Program-made: the position numbers and the translations under genes
Source: Charina bottae
Lineage: Eukaryota; Chordata; Lepidosauria; Squamata; Charinaidae
DNA: 64,000 nucleotides
Direction: 5' to 3'
NCBI GenBank assembly: GCA_023362775.1
Contig: JALMGJ010000006.1
Coordinates: 13,686,001 to 13,750,000 of the forward strand
Shown: one piece after another, positions 54,511 through 64,000 of the stretch
Position numbering within the stretch: position 1 is the stretch's first letter
Layout of the letters: each line of letters begins with the position of its first letter
Notes under the pieces: model-generated
What the model was told of the DNA's origin: nothing
Seen by the model: only the letters and a program-made list of their open reading frames with translations
Databases searched by the model: none

Positions 54511-54605
54511 CAACCAGGAAGTACTTGGATCAAACGAACAGGATCTAATAGTAGGGCTGCCACTTACATTCCCCTCAATATTTTATGATGAGGCAAAATA
54601 GTATA

Positions 54606-54946
54606 AAAGGTAACGGTTCCCCCCGCACATTTGTGCAGTCGTTTCCGACTCTAGGGGCCGGTGCTCATCTCCGTTTGATAGCCGAAGAGCCAGCATTGTC
54701 CGAAGACACTTCCACGGTCATGTGGCCGCATGACACACATGGAACGCTGTTACCTACCCACCAAAGTGGTACCTATTAATCTACTTGCATTTGCATGCTT
54801 TCGAATTGCTAGGTTGGCAAGAGCTGGAGCTAGTGCAGGAGCTCACTCTGCACGCAGGTCTAGGGATTTGAACCTCCGAACTTGCGATCTTCTGATCAAC
54901 AAGCCTGGCGTCTTACCCGCTGAGCCACCACGCCCCTACAAAATAG
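54606..54946 (-). mobile_element. Sauria/Squam1-type SINE, near full length
   Basis: Antisense copy running from the Bov-B-like end (AAAGGTAACGGTTCCCCCCG; GTGCAGTCGTTTCCGACTCT) through GGCCACATGACC-type centre to the tRNA-like head with GGATTTGAACCTCCGAAC and GCTGAGCCACCACGCCCC. The 63-73-residue frames across it are SINE artefacts. Confidence 0.92.
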
Positions 54947-55548
54947 TATAAGTTCCTACTAAAATCCTGATCATCTCTTTGGTGTAAAGACCAACAGGTG
55001 CTTTGAAGCACATACAGATGTGAATGGAGGACTTCACTGCAACTCTTTAAAGCAGCTGCATCCTTTCTAGGGATTTTGCAGTTGCCCTCCACAGGAGAAA
55101 ATAGATGTTCAGGTTATGAAGTTACTTACAGGTGCTCTGTGCATGCCCCTATGAGTTTGGAACTCTACAAGTTTCCTTTTTGGCTCAAATCCAGCCCTTC
55201 CCTACCAACTCGGCATTGCAGCTGATCCTCCTACAAAGGTTCTGGTCTGGCAACTGCCAAAAGATCTTAGGTGCTGATGCCTGTTCTTAACAGTTCATAT
55301 CAAGAACTCTTATCACTCTTAAGATGATGGCTGTATCCCTGTGCTTGAAAACCCATTCCTCTTTTATGTACATTGCACACATAAAGCAAGGGTGCATCTT
55401 TGATTGCACAGCTGGGGCTCCCATCTTGACCTCTTTTAACCCTCCGGTGGATTCTCCTGCTCTCAAGGAAAGAGGTGATTTAAATGCAGTAAATTTAAAA
55501 AGTGTGGATTCTGTATTTCACTAATGGTTTTCATAGTCTCCCTTCTTG
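54947..55548. other. Mostly unannotated, with one arm of the unclassified repeat
   Basis: 55397-55455 holds the antisense arm CCCATCTTGACCTCTTTTAA of the AAGATGGCGGC-type repeat. Nothing else is supported. Confidence 0.4.
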
Positions 55549-55556
55549 GTCTAGAG

Positions 55557-55691
55557 CAGTGTTTTTCAAACTGGGAAACTTGAAGATGTGTGGACTTCAA
55601 CTCCCAGAATTCCCCAGCCAGCAAGGCTGGCTGGGGAATTCTGGGAGTTGAAGTCCACACATCTTCAATCTGCCAAGTTTGAAAAACACTG
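55557..55691. mobile_element. Palindromic hAT MITE (family P)
   Basis: Full-length copy: CAGTGTTTTTCAAACTGGG and its inverse, central GGGGAATTCTGGGAG arms. The flanks GTCTAGAG (55549-55556) and CTCTAGAG (55692-55699) match at 7 of 8. Confidence 0.9.
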
Positions 55692-55699
55692 CTCTAGAG

Positions 55700-57406
55700 C
55701 TTTCAGCTTGAGTCATGGTGAAATCAAACACTACCTCATTAGCAAAGGAACAAGAGAAAGGGGAGGAGGAAGAATGTCCATTATAGTTACTTTGCAGCTT
55801 TTAGCTGAGAATTTCCCCTCACATGCACTTTTGTTCTGAAAACACTGACATCTCACTTCTAGGCTACATCGTTCCCCCAAGGAAGCTGTCTCCAGTATTA
55901 AAGGCACCCTTATTTGTGGTTGGTTGTTTTCCTGTGTTTTCACTTTCTTGGCTAATTGCTAGTTGCCTGCTTCATGTGAAACAGAAAGTCATTCTGCAGC
56001 ACGGAGGACTCAACCAGAAACGAAACAAGCAGCTGTGAGTCAGGAAGCAAGTAGCAATTTGTGTCAAGAAAATGTTCCGAATGTGAATAATGGCAACAAC
56101 AAAACGACACATTCATCATGGGTAAAATGTCTGCCATCCTACACATACTTCATGGGCAATCTTGTATTATCCTAAGTAATTGCTCTTACGTGGGATTGTG
56201 AGAGAATCCCTGCCAAAAACAAGGATTTCTTGCAAGCCTCTCTAAGGTACTGAAAGACAAAGGGCATATTCACTTCCAAACTGTATTATGGGGAACCCTG
56301 GGGTTCCTCGAAAGCTTGAATGGGACTCTCCAATTAGGAATGCTTGAAAGGCATAAAGAGGGTCAGGTCATCAAGGGATATCCAGTAGCTCCATCAGCTG
56401 GCTCACTTAGCTGGATGGAGACTATAGTTATTTTGACTCTGATATGCCCTTCCGACTAACAGGCTGCTTCATAGTGTTCTTTTAGATTAAATACTTGCCC
56501 CTCCTTCGACAGAGTGTGCTCAGCAATGCCTCAATCAAATGGAGAATAACCATCTTTGATGGCCTCTTAAGTGACACAAAAGTAAATTGGAATTGTCACT
56601 TTCTACATTTTTAATTTTAATATCTATATCTATATCTATATATCTCTATCTCTATCTCTATCAATCTATGGTAGCTGACACCATTCCCATGTTTCATTCC
56701 ATGTGGCTGTCTGGAGTGAAAAATAAAATGGAGATTGAGGTGCTGTTTCTAAAGAAACTGGAGGCCACTGTAGGACTTTCTCTGTCACCAGCAAGAGGAG
56801 ATGATACGCCTTTTTTTAATCCTTTGTGAAGCAGCACACCTTCCCACCCACTTATAAAAGCCAAGCAAATTAGCTATATTGCTTCACTTTGCTTCTTTTC
56901 TAAAACCTTCTCTAGCAAATCCAATAACCAGAAAAATGTTCCAATCAGTTTCTCTCATCACTAGAAGAAGCTTCTTTTCATGTGTAAATCATGCATTAAA
57001 AAAAAACCTTTCTTGCTTATAAGAGCTACTGGTCAGGATTCTAAGGTGATGCCAAGCACTTTGTTGAAGTAAATGTTCTCACCTCTTCACCTCAACTGTG
57101 AGACTCAGATTGCACTGGCTTAGTAAATAAATACAATGGGCAGTAAGGAAAGAAAACTTTTGTCAGGTTTATGGGAGAAGAAGAAGTGATGCGAAACACC
57201 TCCTAGTGGCTCATGGAGGTAGAGGCAATTTGAAGCCCTGACCATCTTCTCCAAAAAGCAAATTGGGCAACTGCCCTGACCATCAGAACTGATGAATGCA
57301 GGAACTCCTCCAAGTGGAGTTCCTGAGCCAAGATTTTAGGATCCAACTGAATCAGAAGTGGGGGCCTTCATGTAGGACTTTAAGCACATACCAAAGCATC
57401 ACTGGG
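55700..57406. other. Mostly unique sequence
   Basis: About 1.7 kb. (TATCTA)n-like simple sequence lies at 56621-56662. No gene, RNA or transposon is supported. Confidence 0.35.
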
Positions 57407-57740
57407 GGCATGGTGGCTCAGCGGGTAAGACGCCAGGCTTGTCGATCGGAAGATTGCAAGTTCGGAGGTTCGAATCCCTAGCCCTGCGTGCGGAGTGAGC
57501 TCCCGCACTAGCTCCAGCTCTTGCCAACCTAGCAATTCGAAAGCATGCAAATGCAAGTAGATGAATAGGTACCACTTCGGTGGGTAGGTAACAGCGTTCC
57601 GCGTGCGTCATGCGGCCACATGACCGTGGAAGCGTATTCGGACAACTTCGGACAATCTTCGGCTAACAAACGGAGATGAGCACCGACCCCTAGAGTCGGA
57701 CACGACTGCACAAATGTGCGGGGGGAACCTTTACCTTTTT
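57407..57740 (+). mobile_element. Sauria/Squam1-type SINE, full length
   Basis: The best-preserved copy: GGGGCATGGTGGCTCAGCGG head, B box GAGGTTCGAATCCC, centre, GTCGGACACGACTGCACAAA end and GGGGGAACCTTTACCTTTT terminus. A small tandem duplication of ACAACTTCGG/ACAATCTTCGG lies at 57641-57661. Confidence 0.93.
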
Positions 57741-58039
57741 AAAGCATCACTAATCCTATAGAAAGTTGAATACACCAGATTGAAAATGGATCTATGCTTG
57801 TATGAAGCCTATCTAAAGCAAAGCATTGAACATTCTGCTGTTAGGAGTATAAACTTTATGAGGTATCCAAGAGAGCCCTTTATTCATTTTTTAACTTTTT
57901 ATACATTTTAATTCAGCACTGGCCTCTTTGAAGACTAGAATTTTCTTCTATTTGGCTATGAGATCATGCACCCTTGTTGCAGCCAGCAACAAGAGGCTTT
58001 TAAAAATTGAAAGAAAGTTGGAAAGGACCACTAAGCTAT
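57741..58039. other. Unannotated sequence
   Basis: Nothing supported. Confidence 0.3.
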
Positions 58040-58330
58040 CAGGCACACTTCAGAAAATAAGTAGACCCCATGTCTGACTGTCTCTGATATGGCATATTTT
58101 CTGGCATGCTCAAAGTAGAATTCAGAAGACAAATTTGCAGGTTAACTAGACAGAATAGATCCTCAATCCTGTCTTTAACGTTGGCTGTTTTATTACAAAA
58201 TAAATGTTGGAATTGTACTGGGGCTGATATTCCTGGATGTTTAGTGACATACAGGAACTCTGTCTTGGAGGGAGATAATCTGAGTTTATCTTGTCCCACC
58301 TAGACCCTTAGTGCCTCCAGACACTGGTTC
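58040..58330 (-). mobile_element. Old L2-like LINE RT fragment
   Basis: The minus-strand frame begins DKLRLSPSKTEFLYV, the conserved segment just after the RT catalytic site in L2-type elements. The rest is too diverged to read. Confidence 0.5.
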
Positions 58331-59980
58331 AAACTTTCCACCATGATCTTGGAAGAAAGTCACTACCTCTTAATCTTTGCATGTAGAGAAACTGCTCCAA
58401 TCCCTTTATTATTATTATCAGTGCATGCCCTTCTTTTCTGTTCACCTCTCACCTCTACAATATCACCCCACCCCACCCCAAATACAGTGAATTATACACA
58501 GTATTCAAATGCAGCCCCACAATTGATTGGCATAGACTTCTTCAGAGAGCTTGAACACAATCTACTGGAAAATTCCTGCCTATAAGCATCACTGTGCATT
58601 TAATTTATCCCAAACACTGCTATTTTGTGAGTTGAGAATTCAGGGACTTCACTTCATGCTGAACAACTGATTTACATAAGATCTCAAGATCCTGTAGGGA
58701 AAAATGAACTTTAGAAAATTGTCTTGTCAGTGAAGTTATTTCAGTGGTATCTCTATAGACACTGCTCAGAGGATTAAAAGAAATAGTTTATCCTATTATA
58801 TTTTCCATTTCAATAGATATTTGCTGATGAAAATAGAAAGATGAGTTCTATGATTATAAAGAAAATGTCTACAATTTCCTGTCCTTTATAGCTACAGTTA
58901 TAAGAATGAATAAAACAGTATGCCTGCTGTTAATAGAAAAATGCAGATGGTTAGGCCATAATAGGAATACAAGATTTCACCTTTATTGCACTCAGTAAAA
59001 AACCCATAAAATAGCTGTACTCAAAATATTTGAAATATACAGTTATTGTCTTCTTTGGGTCACAATTCCACATTCTACTGAGCAAGTCTATTCAGATGTA
59101 AATCTCACCAAATTCAACTAGGACCTACTTCAAGTAAATGTATATTGTAACCTTTCCCGGTCAAATGCCCTCTATGTGTGTTGAGGTTACAATGCTTGGA
59201 ATCCCCAGCTAGCATGATCAGCACATGTGGTGTTTGTGTCTCTAAAATGGACATTTCTAAAACATTCACCCAACCAAATGTTGCATGGAATCTTTTTATT
59301 CTTCCAACAAAATATTCCACTTGAGTTGGATACATGGGCTTCCATCACAGTAGGGAAGAAGGCAGGCTAGGGGACATCACTTGGGCCATAATGTAATTGT
59401 GTAATTCACATAATTTGTATGATAATGTAATGATACATGCATCATCATTTTATACCATTGTCGCTTCTATTGGATACTCATGGCTGGATTCATCCCAGTT
59501 GGCATTGATGTACTATTTAAGAGGTACAATAGAGAAGAAACCCTGTATCCATACAGTAAACCTAAGTTCACATATTACACTAAGTCACAAAGCGGCTTCT
59601 TTGATTTTGGTTAAGGTTGATGTGTGAATCTAGCCACTGTGGCTTGTTTAAATAATCATGTTTAAAACAAATAATAGTTTAGTATGTTATATCAACCCAA
59701 CTATCATTCATTTCTGATCCAGACTTCACAAGAGTTCTTTTAGGTATTCTGAAAGGCATAATAAAGATTTTTAATGCCATGGACGGGCCACAGCACTGTT
59801 ATAGAATATCTGCATTGAGTATATGTTCAGTTCTGAACAATGCCAGAAGTTTTTGCTTTAAGATTCTGGAGGAAATCAATCAGTCAAAATAGATAGTCCT
59901 GAGTTAGACAATTTCAGGTGTGAATAAATTTTGATGAACAAATGATGGCTTCTAAGATGGGTGGTTTTTAAAAGAGATTG
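58331..59980. other. Mostly unique AT-rich sequence
   Basis: About 1.65 kb. No supported gene, repeat or RNA. Confidence 0.35.
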
Positions 59981-59984
59981 GGTA

Positions 59985-60155
59985 AATTATTATTATAATA
60001 ATAATTATTATTAAACAGATTTATAAGGCCGCCCAACTCACACATGGTGACTCCGGGCGGCTTGCAGAATTAAAAACCATAAAAACACAATAAAAACACA
60101 AGAGACAATCTCCCTGCGGCAGCAAACACATTCATACCAGCCACTTGATAAATGC
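59985..60155 (-). mobile_element. L2-clade LINE 3' tail fragment
   Basis: (TTA)n, then AAGGCCGCCCAACTCACACA, TGGTGACTCCGGGCGGCTTG and AACCATAAAAACACAATAAA. Antisense 3' UTR of an L2 copy. Confidence 0.7.
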
Positions 60156-61106
60156 ATGGAGAAGAGATCAGTCAAAGGGTATTACGTAGTTTTGAAAACT
60201 CAGTGTTACCTCTAGGTTGGGGACAACATGCCTCCAAAATGGCCACTGTGAGAAATAAACACTGAACTAAGATGGGTACTGGCCTGGTCTAGCAAAGCTG
60301 TCCTTACGCTCTTATATTCTTAGCTGCACTGAAGAGTTTGGAGAGAGGCTAATAACACGAGGGCAAGGCTGTGGTTTGGAGGACCTTTCTTTGTTTTTTT
60401 CATTGTTTTAGGAATTACATTCTAATTTTCATCCATTTCATACCTCAAAGTGGCAGGAAAAGATTCTGCCAGTTTTCAGCACTCAAGATCAGAAGAGCTT
60501 CCAAGGGCCTCAGAAGGCGGACTCAGAATCTCCATCTGGCCCTGGGGCTGCAGGTTGCCTACTCTGAACTATCAATCTATTTTGCTCCAATATAATATGG
60601 TGTTTTACAGAGCCTACATGGGTAGTACATGCCTCTACTCAGATGAAATAACAATCTAAAATTTAACCTAGGGGAAACAACACAAAGAGAGGGAGGTAGA
60701 GGCAGTAGTAAATAATTACTTGCTTCTGTAGAAAGGTGATGTTTGATCTCCATGATAGCTTCTGGCACAAGTGAGTAAGAATAGAAAAGGCATGTAAGGG
60801 ACTACACAACCAAAAAGCTAAAGGGCTCTGTAGTCATTGTGGAGAAAAGTAATTGCCAGTGATGTATATAATGAATTCAAGGGAACTCAAAAAAAAACTG
60901 TCAGAACAAAGTATTCCAAACAGCTGCCATGAAAGAAATTTTGGACCAGTTTGTCAGTGCAAAATAATTTAAGAAGTTGGATGCTTCTTCTGAGAGTTGG
61001 CATCAACTATCAACAGAGGAAATCTCTGAGCTGTGTACAACTCCACACTTCATTTACATTTCTGCTACTTTTTACATGGCATAACTGAACTTTCTACAAT
61101 AAAACT
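60156..61106. other. Unannotated sequence
   Basis: No supported feature. Confidence 0.3.
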
Positions 61107-61107
61107 T

Positions 61108-61151
<44 letters not shown>

Positions 61152-61202
61152 GTGAGTGAGTGAGTGAGTGAGTGAGTGAGTGAGTGAGTGAGTGAGTGAG
61201 TT
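61108..61202 (+). repeat. (GATA)n-(GTGA)n compound microsatellite
   Basis: About 11 GATA units followed by about 12 GTGA units. Confidence 0.97.
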
Positions 61203-62389
61203 GATATGGGCAGATAGATGATGTTGATATCTGTCTAGATATTATTAAATAAGGATTCCATCAAGAAAGACCATGATCACATATATTGGCTGCCTCCCTA
61301 CAAGAAGCTTAACCCATTCAGCTATGAACCTAGTCATAGTGCCTTACCATTGGGTCTACCAGCACATAATCACAGTAACCAGATCCAATCTGCTTCCACC
61401 AGTCCTATTTATTATCCCATGAGCCCTGACATCAGAAGAGTACTGGCAAAACTTCATTTCATCACTGGCATCTTTCCTGTTTGTCTAGGCAGGCAGAAGT
61501 GGGTATAGAATAGGTGCTGCAGTCAGTTAGCATCTTCTGAGGGTGGACTGCCTTGGGGTGACTGGAGTTTGGGATTTGCACAACACAGCTGATTGAGGAA
61601 GGATAGTTTGACTCACCAAGAATCTGGATATTGTTTGGGAAAACCTGCTCCCTTCTTGCTCCACTGCTGACTGGGTGAAATAGTTCACAGAAGATGCTAC
61701 CCTTATCACTGATCTGATTAAGTGTGTTATATAAACCCAATTACTGAGAAAGTCTGAAAGCATCAAGTGAGATGCCTCTGATATTAAGAGTTGAATACTG
61801 TGGCTGAGACTCAGTTGGGTTCACCCATCATGCTGAGTCATAATGTGGGCTGTTTGATTTTGGCTTAGTAAGTTGCATGAACCCAGCCACTGTCCTTTGT
61901 AAACCATGGTTTAAGTCTTAACATACTAAGGTGTCTGCAGTGGGGAGGGGCAGGAGGGGAAAGGCAGGTGAAGAAATGTGTGTCACAATATTTATGATGC
62001 AACACCATGATTTATTTTCAACACGGAGAACCAAGTACAAAAGGGCAGGATTTGCAGTGTAAGATCACCACTTGTGTGTCATCAGTCTTTCTGTAATTGT
62101 GACTTGTAGTGGAGCCTGTGCTAACATGATGCATGAATCTAGTCAATTGTGACTAATTTAGCAAGCCATGGTTAAGTAATATGTGATTCATGAACCCAAC
62201 TGTGACCTTCACTTAAAGGATTACCCTGAAAAGAATCCCATGAATTTCAGGTGGTTGAAATGATGTCATGGCTCCAATCTGTTGAACCAGCTAGAAAACT
62301 TCTTGAAAATAAAAAAAAAGGTGGTGCTAGTATGGACAAATGGAATAAATGCAATTATTGTCAAAATATCAATGCACTCAAGCAGGGAA
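61203..62389. other. Unannotated sequence
   Basis: About 1.2 kb without a supported feature. Confidence 0.3.
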
Positions 62390-62392
62390 GTC

Positions 62393-62455
62393 CATGTGGG
62401 GGTCAAAAAAGTCAAGATGGTGGCTGTCGCTGTTGATTGAAGCCCACCCCCCTTT
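62393..62455 (+). repeat. Unclassified repeat arm (AAGATGGCGGC-type)
   Basis: GGGGGTCAAAAAAGTCAAGA continues TGGTGGCTGTCGC and TTGATTGAAGCCCACCCC. One clear arm. A second arm is not evident. Confidence 0.55.
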
Positions 62456-62689
62456 TCACATCCATTGCATGAATGATGCATGTAAAAAAGTGGTGGGACA
62501 TTCTGAAAAGAAAAGACGCATCTGTATTTTTATCTGGAATAAGGAGTGGAGGGGCCATGAGCCACATGGCCTCCTTGCATATATACAGGAACGCCTACCA
62601 TAGAGGATGGGGTAGATTTCTAAAATTCAGTAAAGTTAATATACAGAGATGACATCAAAACATAGCTGCTCTGGACCACCACTTTTTTT

Positions 62690-62914
62690 TTTGGTGCCTT
62701 CGAGTCAGTACTGACTCCTGGTGACTGCCTGGACTAGTCCCTGCAGTTTTCTTGGCAAGAATTCAGAAGTGGTTTTCCATTGCCTACTTCCTAGGTCTGA
62801 GAGAGAGTGACTGGCCCAAGGTCACCCAGCTGGCTTCGTGCCTAAGATGAGACTAGAACTCACGGTCTCCCAGTTTCTAGTCTGATGTCCTAACCACTAA
62901 ACCAAACTGGCTCT
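62690..62914 (-). mobile_element. MIR/CORE-like SINE (type 2 tail)
   Basis: Antisense copy: GAGTCAGTACTGACTCCTGG, TTCCATTGCCTACTTCCTAG, GGCCCAAGGTCACCCAGCTG and AACCAAACTGGCTCTCTG. Confidence 0.88.
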
Positions 62915-63056
62915 CTGCCATTAGCAGAAGGAAATTCTCAATGTAATATCGGTCAATGTTTCCCCAAGAAATGAGAAGAACAAGGTTCAGTGCTTCATAA
63001 AATAACCTAGATGATTCATGCTACAATTATGGTTCAGATCCAAACCAGCATATTAA

Positions 63057-63131
63057 ACAACCGCCCAGAGTCCCTCCTTGGGGGGGGGGGGAGATGGGCG
63101 GTGATAAAAATGTAATAAATAAATAAATAAA
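63057..63131 (+). mobile_element. L2-clade LINE 3' tail fragment
   Basis: ACCGCCCAGAGTCCCTCCTT, a G12 run, GAGATGGGCGGTGATAAAAA and (AAAT)n. Only the last ~75 bp of the element was copied. Confidence 0.8.
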
Positions 63132-63949
63132 ACTCACATGAAGGACTCTCACACGTGCACACATTTTGATTGGCCTCTCTGATTAGGAATTGCCACTTCA
63201 CAATAAATTGTGTTGTTAGATACTCTGAACCATGAGCTCTAAGGGTGACATTACATTCCCCCAATTGGACAAAATGATGGATTTCAGATGTCTTAATTAG
63301 GCCTTGCTCTCTAAATTATAGTGCCTAGGAGATAAAGAGATGGTCCTGTTGCCGCAGAGAGATAGCAAAGTGCTTTTTGAGTTAAATAGGATCTCTAGGT
63401 AACAGCCTGACCTTTTAGGGCCAAAATTAGATGATGATAACCTGTGTGAGTGAAATTAATGTGGCTGGAGTTTTGTATAAAGAACAACTTTGGGTACATG
63501 CTGGGGGTGATCAGGGTTAGATCCACTATGTATGGGGAAGCTGATTGTTCCCAATAGCAGCTACTGTACTTGCCCAGAAGTGGGTGAATTCTCTGGAATA
63601 TCAGCATAGCTTCCTACTTGCTTTCTTGTAACTCAAGATACTTGTTGAGAAGTAAAAAGCAATACCCTCGGGAGAAGTATTATGGTACAGATCATAATGG
63701 TACAAACCATCAACAGGGAGCTTATGCTTTTTGGATTCAGTGCAAGTTATAATTTAACCCCCAACTGATTGGGGAAGGCTAGTCCAGTGCATAGTTCCAA
63801 AGCTCTCCTTATGCAGATTCTACCTGTGGTAGAGATGGGAGTTTTGCTACTAACCAGCTGCTCTGTTCTTTGCAATGGGAAGGGTGGAAAAAATACAGGG
63901 AGGATGACAGGTTGTTGCGGAAGATCATCCCTCAGGGATATGTGCAGTG
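63132..63949. other. Unannotated sequence
   Basis: No supported feature. Confidence 0.3.
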
Positions 63950-64000
63950 GGAGTCAAAAAAAGCAAGATGGCGGCTGTGACTTCATGATTGAAGCTCCGC
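63950..64000 (+). repeat. Unclassified repeat arm (AAGATGGCGGC-type), cut by the window end
   Basis: GGGAGTCAAAAAAAGCAAGA then TGGCGGCTGTGACTTCATGA and TTGAAGCTCCGC, the cleanest version of the arm. The rest lies outside the window. Confidence 0.6.

Overview
This window looks like non-genic DNA from a squamate reptile (lizard or snake). The main evidence is its set of repeats: Sauria/Squam1-type SINEs with a Bov-B-like 3' end, Bov-B (RTE) LINE ends, many L2-clade LINE fragments ending in TAAA-type tails, CR1 and L1 3' ends, Penelope-like element (PLE) ends, many short hAT elements, and abundant long microsatellites. I found no host protein-coding gene, exon, rRNA or functional tRNA gene. Every long open reading frame I could interpret belongs to a transposable element or a low-complexity tract. 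The stretch is therefore probably intergenic or deep intronic. Species and chromosome cannot be fixed from the sequence alone.

Layout. 0-12 kb: MIR-core-like SINEs, a Sauria SINE, palindromic hAT MITEs, L2 LINE fragments (one inserted into another) and a Tc1/mariner-like MITE. 12-21 kb: a PLE 3' end with a hammerhead-like core, a recent 5'-truncated LINE with an open 262-residue frame, an old L2 remnant, and a Bov-B end abutting a CR1 end. 21-28 kb: long simple repeats, then a complete but coding-defective Ty3/gypsy chromovirus-type LTR retrotransposon on the minus strand. It has 368-bp LTRs, a GACTA target-site duplication (TSD), gag, and pol with protease, RT, RNase H, integrase and chromodomain. 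28-43 kb: GC-rich hAT MITEs, CR1, L2 and L1 ends, a probable 450-bp solo LTR, a second PLE end with a well-preserved hammerhead core, hAT-in-hAT nesting, and a long purine tract interrupted by a GC-rich segment. 43-53 kb: L2 LINEs, including a tail-to-tail pair with a 496-residue open frame, a Bov-B end inserted in an L2 tail, and an L1 end. 53-64 kb: mostly unique AT-rich sequence with two Sauria SINEs, MITEs and copies of an unclassified palindromic repeat.

The most notable observations are these. (1) The LTR element shows the sequence logic of Tf1/sushi-type self-priming: 12 nt at the predicted transcript start are perfectly complementary to the primer-binding position beside U5. (2) Two different PLE ends carry hammerhead ribozyme cores. 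(3) Essentially all hAT insertions have 8-bp TSDs of the form NNNTANNN, which points to Buster-type transposases. (4) A recurrent, partly palindromic repeat built around a GTCAAGATGGCGGC-like core occurs at least seven times, and I could not assign it to a known family.
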